Of a stretch of DNA of 64,000 nucleotides, positions 7,387 through 15,022 are shown piece by piece; positions within the stretch are counted from its first letter, which is position 1; each line of letters starts with the position of its first letter. Source of the stretch: Yeguia hominis (lineage in GTDB: Bacteria > Bacillota > Clostridia > Oscillospirales > Acutalibacteraceae); contig NZ_JACRSN010000008.1 of assembly GCF_014384705.1 (NCBI RefSeq), positions 81,707 to 145,706 of the forward strand, written 5' to 3'. Both the position numbers and the translations under genes were made by a program. The notes beneath the pieces are model-generated. The model saw only the letters and a program-made list of their open reading frames with translations. It was not told where the DNA came from and did no database searches.

Positions 7387-8808
7387 TCAAAGAACCCGGA
7401 TAGCATCCTGGATGGTTTTCTCCAGCGCCTCTCTTCCGTATGCGTCAACGGCATTTTTGTCCTTTTCCGTATGCGTCAGACATCCCGCTCCGCCGATACA
7501 TCCGCCGGAACAGGCCATTCCTTCCACAAAATTTTCCACCAGCAGGTTTCTGCCCGCCTTGAGAAGCGCCGTCCGGCAAGCCTCAATTCCGTCGCAGGCA
7601 AGCGGACGGTAATCGAAATCTGACAGACCGTTTTCTTTAAGTCCTTCCCGTACAGCCTCTGAAAGCCCACCGCTTCTGCAGAAAATTCTTCCGTAATAAG
7701 AGGCGTTGTCGAGCGCTGTTTCCGGAAGCGTCGTGATGTCGATATCCCGGCTGTCAAAAAGCGCCTGCAATTCTTCAAACGTCAGGACACTGTCGACATA
7801 TGGCGCAACCTCCGGCCGTTTCATCTCCATCTTTTTTGCTGTACACGGCCCGATAAAGACAATCCGTGCGCCGGGATGCGTTTCCTTGATGTATTTCGAA
7901 ATGGCTGCCATTGGGGATAAATTGTGAGAAATATGCTCTTTGAGCTGCGGAAATTGTTTCTCAACATAGCTGACAAACCCGGGGCAGCAGGAATTGAAAA
8001 GGAATCCCTTCTCATAAAGTTCCTGGCATTCCGCGTTTGCAACCATGTCGGCGCCCAGCGCAGCTTCCACTGTATGGAAAAAGCCCAGTTCCCGAAGGCC
8101 GGTAATTACCTGCCCCAGCTTTGCATAGCTGAATTGGCTTGAAATCGACGGTGCAACAATTGCATACAGCGGATACGCCCGGTTTCCATCGCTCTTCTGA
8201 ATCAGGTCGACGACATCGAGAATCCAAGATTTATCCGTAATTGCCCCAAACGGGCACTGGTACACACACGCGCCGCATGCGATGCATTTTTGGTTATCGA
8301 TCGATGCCGCCTGCGCCTCGTTTGCCCGAATCGCCTTGACCTTGCAGGCATTTTCACAGGGGCGTTTCCGATTAATAATTGCACTATACGGACACACCTT
8401 TGCACAGCGTCCGCATCCGACACATTTCGTCTTGTCAATGTGCGCTTTCAAATGCTCATCATAGGTGATGGCGCCGCGTTTACAGACGTCGTTGCACCGA
8501 TGCGCGATGCAGCCCCGGCACGCTTCCGAGACTTCATAGCCGCCCATCGGGCACTCGTCGCAGGCAATTTCGATCACTTCGATCACATTGGGATTTTCTC
8601 GATCTCCGCCCATTGCCAGCTTGATGCGCTCTGAAACGATTGCGCGTTCCTTATAAATGCAGCAGCGCATCGTCGACTTCGGTCCCGGGGAAATCAGCTT
8701 CGGAATATCGGAAATCTTCTCAAGAAGGTTCCCATCAAACGCCGCCCGCGCGACCTCCCGCAGTACTCTATACTTTAAATCCTGTACCTTGGTATCAAAT
8801 TTTCTCAC
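7387..8808 (-). CDS. [FeFe]-hydrogenase-like iron-sulfur protein (HfsD-like)
   Basis: Soluble iron-sulfur protein of 473 residues. The N-terminal third carries several ferredoxin-type clusters, including KCVGCGRCAKVCPYSAI (about 133-149) and KCIACGACVYQCPFGAI (about 176-192). The H-cluster domain retains all three signatures: FNSCCPGF (L1, about 272), IGPCTAKKME (L2, about 322) and EGMACSGGCIGGAG (L3, about 433). All cysteine ligands and the proton-relay cysteine of SCCP are present, so a real H-cluster is possible. It is the last gene of the operon, 18 bases after the phosphatase, with a GTG start. The order resembles hfsABCD of Thermoanaerobacterium, where hydrogenases sit with a phosphatase. 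Whether it evolves H2, oxidises it or only senses it is open. Confidence 0.8.
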   Translation of the reverse strand: MRKFDTKVQDLKYRVLREVARAAFDGNLLEKISDIPKLISPGPKSTMRCCIYKERAIVSERIKLAMGGDRENPNVIEVIEIACDECPMGGYEVSEACRGCIAHRCNDVCKRGAITYDEHLKAHIDKTKCVGCGRCAKVCPYSAIINRKRPCENACKVKAIRANEAQAASIDNQKCIACGACVYQCPFGAITDKSWILDVVDLIQKSDGNRAYPLYAIVAPSISSQFSYAKLGQVITGLRELGFFHTVEAALGADMVANAECQELYEKGFLFNSCCPGFVSYVEKQFPQLKEHISHNLSPMAAISKYIKETHPGARIVFIGPCTAKKMEMKRPEVAPYVDSVLTFEELQALFDSRDIDITTLPETALDNASYYGRIFCRSGGLSEAVREGLKENGLSDFDYRPLACDGIEACRTALLKAGRNLLVENFVEGMACSGGCIGGAGCLTHTEKDKNAVDAYGREALEKTIQDAIRVL

Positions 8809-8826
8809 AAACCTTGCCCTCGCTTT

Positions 8827-10002
8827 TTAGAAATAACTGACCTTGATGCGCTTGCCCATTTTTTTCAGCGCTTCCGAAAGCTCATCGACCAGCCGCATTT
8901 TAATGCTGAAGCCAATCGGCAAATTCGGATTCTGGTGCGCCGGGTTGATCGCGCGTCCGACAAAAAAGTTAATGTCCGTCGCCTCTTCGAAAAGGAGCCG
9001 GGAAATGAGCGAAGCGCCGTCATGCTTATAGCTCCATTCTGTGTAACAGGCATTGTTATCCAGATAGCTCTGCGCATATTTGAGAACCCGGCTGATGGTA
9101 ATCACGCCCTCTGTGACGAGATCCACGCCGTCAATTTTCGCAATCGGCGGAATTTCCGGATCGACATAATCCAGCTGCGGAACCACTTCCTTATGCAGAT
9201 ATTTTCCCGCCAGCGTCGACGTTGTACCGCCGCAGACGATATGTTTTCCGCCCTTTGAGAAAAACAGCGCCATCATTCGGTTGACGTCGTCCGGGTTGGA
9301 CGGCGGTCCGATCATCAGATTCATCGGGACGCGGTTCCGGATCTTCACGGTACAGACCGTTGTATCATCACCGGGACGTTCGCCGTAAAGCCGGTTGCAT
9401 TCGTCCAGCAGGATGGTCGACAACGTCTTGGCCGTAAATTCCGGGTCATACATAGTCTCCATAAAATCCACGATATTCTTGCGTTCCCAGCCATAATTGA
9501 GCGTCTGCTCCACGCCGGCATGAATCGCACCGTCACTCATCAAAATGAACACATCATTTTCCTGCAGACGGATTTTGGACTGGTAAATGGTCTTGCCGCC
9601 GATTTCCTGGACGGTTTTCGGATACTCGACGTTTTTGCCGTCACGCAGCAAAATCACCTGCGGATTGTCATACTGAATCATCTCCGCCTCTTCGTTGTTT
9701 ACAATCCGCAAAATGGTAAAGGTGGAGTAGGCAACTTCCCGCACCTTACAGACCGGAAGCGTCGAAGCAATCGTAGAGACGCAGTCCTCGATGCTCATCG
9801 ATTCCGCCATCATCGTCGAAATAATCTTTGACGTCAGTGTGGAAAGGATACTCGCCTTTACCCCGCTACCGAGCCCGTCAGCAAGCACCACAACAATCGA
9901 ATCTTCCCCCTGCTCCACAACATCAATATGATCGCCGCAGAGCTGTTCGCCGTATTTATTCAGGCTGTGATATCCGATATCTGTACAAAGATTATTCATC
10001 AC
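8827..10002 (-). CDS. SpoIIE/PP2C-type serine phosphatase associated with sensory hydrogenase
   Basis: Protein of 391 residues with a PPM-type (SpoIIE) phosphatase domain in its first 210 residues. Metal-binding aspartates are in VVLADGLGSGVKASIL (about 34-49), FILMSDGAIHAG (about 151-162) and GDDTTVCTVKI (about 210-220). The C-terminal 170 residues form a second domain without a family I can name; it contains IVCGGTTSTLAGKYL. It starts at GTG 10002 (or ATG 9999) behind AAGGAG and overlaps the end of the PAS-hydrogenase gene by 11 bases, so the two are translationally coupled. In this setting it probably dephosphorylates a protein target in response to redox or H2 state. It is not a sporulation SpoIIE, which is larger and has membrane segments. 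Confidence 0.8.
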   Translation of the reverse strand: MMNNLCTDIGYHSLNKYGEQLCGDHIDVVEQGEDSIVVVLADGLGSGVKASILSTLTSKIISTMMAESMSIEDCVSTIASTLPVCKVREVAYSTFTILRIVNNEEAEMIQYDNPQVILLRDGKNVEYPKTVQEIGGKTIYQSKIRLQENDVFILMSDGAIHAGVEQTLNYGWERKNIVDFMETMYDPEFTAKTLSTILLDECNRLYGERPGDDTTVCTVKIRNRVPMNLMIGPPSNPDDVNRMMALFFSKGGKHIVCGGTTSTLAGKYLHKEVVPQLDYVDPEIPPIAKIDGVDLVTEGVITISRVLKYAQSYLDNNACYTEWSYKHDGASLISRLLFEEATDINFFVGRAINPAHQNPNLPIGFSIKMRLVDELSEALKKMGKRIKVSYF

Positions 10003-11671
10003 CCAGCGACTCCTTCAGTTTCGTCAAAGCGATTTTCGTCTCTGCGGTCGTCTCGCCGAGCAGAGACGCGATTTCCTGTACGACACGCATCTGCTTTTCT
10101 ACCACCTTATCGGTGATTTCAATGGTTTTGCGGCTGATTTCTTCTTTCTTTTCCCGTTCCGATTCTTCCGCCGTCACATCGCGCATGACGCACATAATGA
10201 TCCGGTAGCTCTTATCGTAAATCACGGATTCCTCGATATATTTCTGATATTCCGCAAGATAGACGCGCTTATCCTGCACGCTTCTTCCGCTCTCCATCAC
10301 ATCGAAGAAAATTTTGGGATCGAGGATCCGCACGACCTGTTCGCCGAGCACATCCGATTCGCTGCGGATATTCATAATCCGGCGGGCAGCGGCGTTGATC
10401 TGCTGCACCTCGAGCGCCTCGTTCAAAACGATAATTCCATTCGGCGTGTTGTTGATGATGTTATCCGAGAAAGATTCCGCTTTTTCTTTCAGAAACGGCA
10501 AACACATGGAAAGATCCGCTTTGCCCTGGTAGATTGCAACCGCCTTTTCCCGACAGGTATTGTACCCGCAGGTGCCGCAGTTGAGCTCGTCTTCCGGCTT
10601 TGTTTTGCCCATTTTCCGCAGAATTTCTTTCATTTCCAGCGTACCGGGCATCCGATGGTTCATACCCATATATCCGCGATCCAGCTTAATCTCCGCAAGA
10701 GGCGGCTGCTCGACCTGGAAATCTTTTTTGCCGGCGTAATGATCGATTGTCACATAATCCGTCACCGGCAGCCGATGGTCTTTTCCCATTGCCGGTCCGC
10801 CGATGCAGCTTCCGCTGCAGGAGGACATCTCCACAAAGCAGTGCGAAAGCTTTCCCGCGATGATGTCCTTCACCGCGCTCATGCAGTTTTCGATCCCGTC
10901 CACCGTCAGATAGGTATAATTGTCGGTATCCTCGCGATCCATCGTCCGCAGAATTCCGCCTGCCGTCGGAAACAGGCGTGCCCGGCTCTCCGGATTCTGT
11001 TCCGTATCCTGTTCCGGCTCGATGCCTTCCTGACGGAACCATTCTGTCAGCTCTTCAAAGGTCAGCACGCAATCGATGACCTTGTCATACTGATCCGCTT
11101 CTGCCTTTTTGGAAATACACGGCCCGACAAAAACAATTTTCGCACCCGGATACCGTTTGCGCAGGCTGACCGCATGGGCCTGCATCGGAGACATCACCCG
11201 TGCAAGACATCCGAGCGCTTCTGGATAATACTTCTGAATCATCATATTGACCGTCGGACAGCAGGAAGAAATGATGACATCTTCCTTTCCTTCCCGCACC
11301 ATTGCTTCATATTCCCGTTTGACAATGGTCGCGCCAACTGCTGTTTCTTCCGCTGCTGTAAAGCCCAGCTTCTGCAGCGCCTTCTCCATCGTTTGAATGG
11401 AAGCACCGGTATAATTTGCGGCAAATGCCGGCGCCACACTGACAACGACCTGGTCATTCTCTGTCATCAGAACTTTCGCCTTTTCGACATCGTTCCGGAT
11501 TTCTTTGGCGTTCTGCGGACATACGACAAAGCATTGTCCGCACAGAATGCACTCGTCTCCGACAATGTGCGCCTGGTTTCCGGAAAATCGAATGGACTTC
11601 ACCGGACAGTGCCGGATACATTTATAGCAGTTTTTGCAATTCGATTTTTTCAGCTTGAGATACTCCGTCAT
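9992..11671 (-). CDS. PAS-domain [FeFe] hydrogenase, putative H2 sensor (HydS/HfsB-like)
   Basis: Protein of 559 residues with the layout of group C (sensory) [FeFe] hydrogenases. First comes a two-cluster ferredoxin region (NCKNCYKCIRHCPV and ECILCGQCFVVCPQ). The H-cluster domain follows with ISSCCPTV, VGPCISKKAE and MSSCSGSCIGGP. Next is a four-cysteine Fe-S domain, CGTCGYNTC plus a later Cys. A PAS domain (about 405-500) ends with CVMRDVTAEE and leads into a C-terminal coiled coil. No kinase or methyl-acceptor output is fused, so the signal probably passes to the phosphatase encoded next. The start at ATG 11671 is chosen for its GGGAGG site nine bases upstream; a longer in-frame extension to 11734 lacks one. 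Membrane segments are absent, so it is cytoplasmic. Confidence 0.82.
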   Translation of the reverse strand: MTEYLKLKKSNCKNCYKCIRHCPVKSIRFSGNQAHIVGDECILCGQCFVVCPQNAKEIRNDVEKAKVLMTENDQVVVSVAPAFAANYTGASIQTMEKALQKLGFTAAEETAVGATIVKREYEAMVREGKEDVIISSCCPTVNMMIQKYYPEALGCLARVMSPMQAHAVSLRKRYPGAKIVFVGPCISKKAEADQYDKVIDCVLTFEELTEWFRQEGIEPEQDTEQNPESRARLFPTAGGILRTMDREDTDNYTYLTVDGIENCMSAVKDIIAGKLSHCFVEMSSCSGSCIGGPAMGKDHRLPVTDYVTIDHYAGKKDFQVEQPPLAEIKLDRGYMGMNHRMPGTLEMKEILRKMGKTKPEDELNCGTCGYNTCREKAVAIYQGKADLSMCLPFLKEKAESFSDNIINNTPNGIIVLNEALEVQQINAAARRIMNIRSESDVLGEQVVRILDPKIFFDVMESGRSVQDKRVYLAEYQKYIEESVIYDKSYRIIMCVMRDVTAEESEREKKEEISRKTIEITDKVVEKQMRVVQEIASLLGETTAETKIALTKLKESLGDE

Positions 11672-11764
11672 CGTGTATAACCTCCCAGGATTCTCCGTCA
11701 GATTTTTCAGCTGTGCGTGCGCCGCTTTTTGCACCGAACACGTTTAAACGCACGTTTTTAAAAT

Positions 11765-12007
11765 TCAGGAAACTTTCGACAAAATTTCGTCTTTAAAAAA
11801 ATCATCTACCGTATCCGGACTGACGGAATACAGCACATCGTCCACCGTTACAGAAACGCCATGGACACAGTTCCCCATGCAAAACCGGCCGCCCATCTCC
11901 ACCTTGGTTTGCAGGCCGTTTTGCTCAACCAATTCCTGCAGGCGTTCAATCACCCGTCTGGAGCCTTTTAAATGGCAGGAGCTTCCAATACAAATTGTAA
12001 CTTTCAT
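11765..12007 (-). CDS. thioredoxin-like [2Fe-2S] protein (NuoE-type), hydrogenase partner
   Basis: Small protein of 80 residues with the thioredoxin-like 2Fe-2S fold found in NuoE and HydC-type subunits. Four cluster cysteines are arranged as CIGSSC near the N-terminus (residues 6 and 11) and FCMGNC (residues 43 and 47). It is the first gene of the hydrogenase/phosphatase operon and has AAAGGAG before its ATG. It probably passes electrons to or from the hydrogenase clusters. The stand-alone small size, without a helical N-terminal domain, matches proteins seen at the head of sensory hydrogenase operons. Confidence 0.8.
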   Translation of the reverse strand: MKVTICIGSSCHLKGSRRVIERLQELVEQNGLQTKVEMGGRFCMGNCVHGVSVTVDDVLYSVSPDTVDDFFKDEILSKVS

Positions 12008-12031
12008 TTACATTTCTCCTTTAAGTATTTC

Positions 12032-12101
12032 ATTATATTTGTTGCATACTGCAATCTTTACCACCACTCGAATTTCATTTTGCACTGTTTTGACAAAACA
12101 G
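12032..12101 (-). promoter_or_regulatory. promoter region and palindromic operators of the hydrogenase operon
   Basis: A TATAAT -10 box lies on the minus strand at 12037-12032, about 25 bases before the start codon. The interrupted repeat TTGCATACTGCAA (12042-12054) covers the -10/-35 interval. At 12085-12101 is the perfect 8-1-8 palindrome CTGTTTTGACAAAACAG. No good -35 is present at 17 bases, which suits an activated promoter. It does not match the Rex consensus that I know. Confidence 0.45.
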
Positions 12102-12134
12102 ATTTTGCGTTCTTTTTGTGGAAAAAAGGTTTTT

Positions 12135-12510
12135 GCGCCAGCATTGCGGGGCGGCTTTTCCGACCGGGTTCGCGCAGCGGAACTGCGCAAGGTTATTATA
12201 GCGAAGCTAAAATGTTCTTGCGCTGGCGATGCGCCAGCATTGCGGGGCGGCTTTGCCGACCAAGGTTCGCGCAGCGGAACTGCGCAAGGTTATTATAGCG
12301 AAGCTAAAATGTTCTTGCGCTGGCGATGCGCCAGCATTGCGGGGCGGCTTTGCCGACCAAGGTTCGCGCAGCGGAACTGCGCAAGGTTATTATAGCGAAG
12401 CTAAAATGTTCTTGCGCTGGCGATGCGCCAGCATTGCGGGGCGGCTTTGCCGACCAAGGTTCGCGCAGCGGAACTGCGCAAGGTTATTATAGCGAAGCTA
12501 AAATGTTCTT
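12135..12510. repeat. array of four ~97-bp tandem repeats
   Basis: Units begin at 12135, 12231, 12328 and 12425 with GCGCCAGCATTGCGG. Units 2-4 are essentially identical with a period of 97; the first is one base shorter and differs around CGACCGGG. Each contains GCGCAGCGGAACTGCGC and AGCGAAGCT. Each also carries a minus-strand TATAATAACCTT, while GCGCTGGCG-ATGCGCCAGC forms a hairpin across unit junctions. Frames across the array (MRQHCGAALPTK...) repeat only because 97 bp shifts register and are not genes. The array lies upstream of the hydrogenase operon and downstream of rlmH. Confidence 0.9.
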
Positions 12511-12588
12511 AAGGGGCAAAGCAAAAGCTTTGCGAAGACGGCAACGCCGTCCGGCATGCGCAAGCATGGCGCGCTTAAGGTTATTATA
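12511..12588 (-). repeat. run of short GC-rich palindromes ending in a TATAAT box
   Basis: Directly after the tandem array come GCAAAGCAAAAGCTTTGC, GACGGCAACGCCGTC and CATGCGCAAGCATG. The last part is AAGGTTATTATA (12577-12588), read as TATAATAACCTT on the minus strand. The -10 is preceded by TGT, an extended -10, so a minus-strand transcript may begin here, run through the array and reach the hydrogenase operon. No good -35 was found. Confidence 0.5.
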
Positions 12589-12623
12589 ACACATCCCCCC
12601 TCCAAAAAGCGAGAGCAAACCGT

Positions 12624-12665
12624 AAAAAGCCGCACAATATACTGCGGTACACTGTGCGGCTTTTT
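12624..12665. terminator. bidirectional terminator after rlmH
   Basis: AAAAAGCCGCACA pairs with TGTGCGGCTTTTT, with a 16-base loop that itself contains a short stem. T-runs occur on both strands. It ends the rlmH transcript 10 bases after its stop. Confidence 0.8.
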
Positions 12666-12675
12666 CGTCTTCTGC

Positions 12676-13155
12676 TCATTTATGGTATTTTCCATTTTCG
12701 GAAATTTGGAACGCACGGTAGACCTGTTCGCAGAGCATCACGCGCGCAAGCTGATGCGGAAACGTCATCGGCGACATGGATAACTGCAGACGCGCCGCCT
12801 TTTTCACCTGAGGCGAAAGTCCGTAAGAACTGCCGATTACAAAACAAATTTCTGAATTACCATTTATAGCAAAGGTTTGCATCGAGCTTGCCAGCATCTC
12901 GGAAGAGTAAAGCTTTCCTTCAATACACAGCGCAACGATGACGCTGTTGCCTGCGCGTTTTAGAAGCTGATGCGCTTCTCCATCCAGCGCGCGGTCAATT
13001 TCCGCCAAAGATGGCTGCTCCGGCAACCGGCTCTCTGGAATTTCCTCAATAGAAAACTTGCAAAAAGCCTTTAATCGCTTCGCATATTCTGCACAGGCTT
13101 CGCTCCAATACCGTTCTTTCAGCTTTCCGACACAAAGAATCCGAACTGTCAGCAT
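12676..13155 (-). CDS. rlmH: 23S rRNA (pseudouridine1915-N3)-methyltransferase
   Basis: SPOUT-family methyltransferase of 159 residues, the usual RlmH size, that modifies helix 69 of 23S rRNA in assembled ribosomes using SAM. The N-terminus MLTVRILCVGKLKERYW is characteristic. The SAM-binding trefoil knot includes CFVIGSSYGLSPQVK (about 101-115) and the C-terminal FPHQLARVMLCEQVYRA (about 133-149). The start at 13155 is supported by AAAGGAG nine bases upstream; the longer frame to 13182 overlaps the upstream gene and has no site. It follows the WalJ-type gene closely and is probably co-transcribed with it. Confidence 0.92.
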   Translation of the reverse strand: MLTVRILCVGKLKERYWSEACAEYAKRLKAFCKFSIEEIPESRLPEQPSLAEIDRALDGEAHQLLKRAGNSVIVALCIEGKLYSSEMLASSMQTFAINGNSEICFVIGSSYGLSPQVKKAARLQLSMSPMTFPHQLARVMLCEQVYRAFQISENGKYHK

Positions 13156-13169
13156 GGTTTTCTGCTCCT

Positions 13170-13964
13170 TTAAAAAATCCACATCGCGCCTGTAAGATTA
13201 TCCCGCGGCGCAACTGCAAGCTGATAATCCACATTCTGCCGCATTCCGGCATTGTTGAGCGCCGATAATGCTGTCTGGAACGCAGTCTCCGGTGTATTGT
13301 TTTCCGCACTTAAATGTGCCAGCAAAAAGCGCGTCGCACCGCTTTGCACGAGCCGGGGAAGCTCCTGCGCACAGGCGTCATTCGAGAGGTGCCCCAGTTT
13401 TGACAAGATTCGCTGCTTTAACACATACGGATAATTTCCATGCCGGAGTATTCCCACGTCGTGGTTAGATTCCAGCACAATCGCATCGCATCCGGAAATT
13501 CCCTCCTGAACGGTTGGCGGAAGATAGCCAAGATCCGTCGAAAACACCACTGTGCGTCCATCTGCCGTTACAATCCGGTATCCAAACCCTTCTGCGCAGT
13601 CGTGCGGAATTGCAAACGGCCGGATTTGCATTCCTGCACACTCCATACCTGACGTCGGGATCACATCACAGGGATACTTCCCGTTTAGGATTTCCATATC
13701 GCACAATGCCTCCATCGTGCCGCGGGACGCATAGACCGGAATTTTATGGCGGGAAGCAAACACCCGCAACCCCGACACATGGTCGGAATGTTCATGCGTT
13801 ACAAAGACTGCCCGAATTGCAGAGGGGGCGATTCCCGCACCGGAAAGCCGCATTTCAATCTGTTTTGCGCTGCGCCCGGCATCAATCAGCACGCCGGACT
13901 CTGCCGATCCGATATAATAGCTGTTCCCGCTGCTTCCGCTGAACAGCGGATAAAGCCTTGCCAT
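13170..13964 (-). CDS. walJ: metallo-beta-lactamase-fold hydrolase, WalJ/YycJ type
   Basis: Metal-dependent hydrolase of 264 residues. The N-terminus MARLYPLFSGSSGNSYYIG and the metal motif VTHEHSDHVSGL (HxHxDH, about residues 57-68) are those of the YycJ/WalJ family. Further metal ligands appear in LESNHDVGIL and LSNDAC. In Firmicutes it is often part of the WalKR locus and is thought to act as an exonuclease affecting DNA or cell-wall coordination; here no walKR genes accompany it. The start at 13964 has AGGAGGAAAC upstream, while the 73-residue longer frame is not conserved. rlmH follows 14 bases later. Confidence 0.85.
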   Translation of the reverse strand: MARLYPLFSGSSGNSYYIGSAESGVLIDAGRSAKQIEMRLSGAGIAPSAIRAVFVTHEHSDHVSGLRVFASRHKIPVYASRGTMEALCDMEILNGKYPCDVIPTSGMECAGMQIRPFAIPHDCAEGFGYRIVTADGRTVVFSTDLGYLPPTVQEGISGCDAIVLESNHDVGILRHGNYPYVLKQRILSKLGHLSNDACAQELPRLVQSGATRFLLAHLSAENNTPETAFQTALSALNNAGMRQNVDYQLAVAPRDNLTGAMWIF

Positions 13965-14147
13965 TTTGCTGTTTCCTCCTCGACCGTTTCTGCTCTTTAT
14001 AATACCGCAAATCGCTGCGCTTGTAAAGCAACCGGAACGGCACCGCATACCAATTGCGCTTCCGTACATACTGGCCCGATTTATTTGGAAAGCTGCATCC
14101 CTCATTTGGGATCGAAGGCGATTGCCCGCCATGCCGGCTGCATTTAT

Positions 14148-14214
14148 TTTGATGTCGAGCTGTTTTTTCGACATCAAATACACACTTGCATTTTTTAGGA
14201 TTTCACGTTATACT
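14148..14214 (+). promoter_or_regulatory. promoter and upstream inverted repeat of the TetR gene
   Basis: TTGCAT (14186-14191), 17 bases, TATACT (14209-14214) form a sigma-A-type promoter. Just upstream, TTTGATGTCGA (14148-14158) and TCGACATCAAA (14168-14178) make a perfect 11-bp inverted repeat with a 9-base loop. It could be a regulator site or the terminator stem of an unknown transcript. Confidence 0.6.
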
Positions 14215-14258
14215 ATGGCCAAATAGACAATTCAAGTCATAAATTTAGGAGGCATCAT

Positions 14259-14843
14259 TTGGCTTTTTCCGATTATGAAAGCAAACAAATTCGCACGGCA
14301 CTGCTCCGGGAAGCGCGAAAATGCGGCGCGACGATCGGCGTTCGGAAAACCTCCGTGGAGCAGCTAACCGAAGCAGCCGGTATTTCCAAAGGCTCTTTCT
14401 ATAAGTTTTTCGACTCGAAGGAACTGCTGTTTTTCTCCGTTTTGGAAAACATTCATACGGAGATTTATGAAATCGCAAAACAGGCGCTTGCGCAAAACGC
14501 GGACATCCCGCCTCATGCACGTGCTGAAAAGGCGTTAATTGCCGCATGCAAACAGCTCTCCGACACCGGCGCCATGACCTTTATCGAAAATGACGCAGAG
14601 TTTCTTTTGCGTCGGTTACCGGAAGCGGTCAAACAGGAGCACTACCATGACGACGAAACGCATATCCGTGAGCTGCTCTCAGAAAGCGGACTTTCTCCTT
14701 CCGGCGGAATGGCACTCGCAACAGCGACCATTCGCGGACTGATTTTGACCGTTTCCCATCAGCAGGAAATTGGCGTCTGTTACCCTGAAGTATTGGGACT
14801 TCTGATCCGCGGCGCAATGAAAGAATTGTTTCCGCAAACCTGA
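14259..14843 (+). CDS. TetR/AcrR-family transcriptional regulator
   Basis: Regulator of 194 residues. The N-terminal helix-turn-helix spans about residues 10-55 with TSVEQLTEAAGISKGSFYKF followed by FDSKELLFFSVLE, a typical TetR recognition helix. The C-terminal ligand domain is divergent and names no effector. The start is TTG at 14259 with AGGAGG six bases upstream. It has its own promoter and is followed by a broken SAM-methyltransferase gene on the same strand, which may have been a target or operon partner. Confidence 0.85.
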   Translation: MAFSDYESKQIRTALLREARKCGATIGVRKTSVEQLTEAAGISKGSFYKFFDSKELLFFSVLENIHTEIYEIAKQALAQNADIPPHARAEKALIAACKQLSDTGAMTFIENDAEFLLRRLPEAVKQEHYHDDETHIRELLSESGLSPSGGMALATATIRGLILTVSHQQEIGVCYPEVLGLLIRGAMKELFPQT

Positions 14844-15022
14844 AACGCTGCCGCAAGGCGGCTTTTCAAAAGCGCAGAAGTTAGCCTGAGTTAACTTCAT
14901 GAAAAGCCTTCTTCCTGAGAAACGGCTTTCGCAACAAAAGCGCCCGGCAGCACAACTGTTTTCTGCGCAAAAATACGGCAGTATACACACTGCCATTTCT
15001 AAAAAGCAGACTGGAGGCCGCT

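Noticed and set aside
10655..11680. Plus-strand open frame of 341 codons opposite the PAS hydrogenase
   Set aside because: Antisense shadow; the minus strand carries all hydrogenase signatures.
12135..12589. Repeated 87-residue frames (MRQHCGAALPTK...) and idea of a CRISPR array
   Set aside because: Frames recur only because of the 97-bp period. Units are nearly identical throughout, with no unique spacers and no cas genes, so this is a tandem repeat and not CRISPR.
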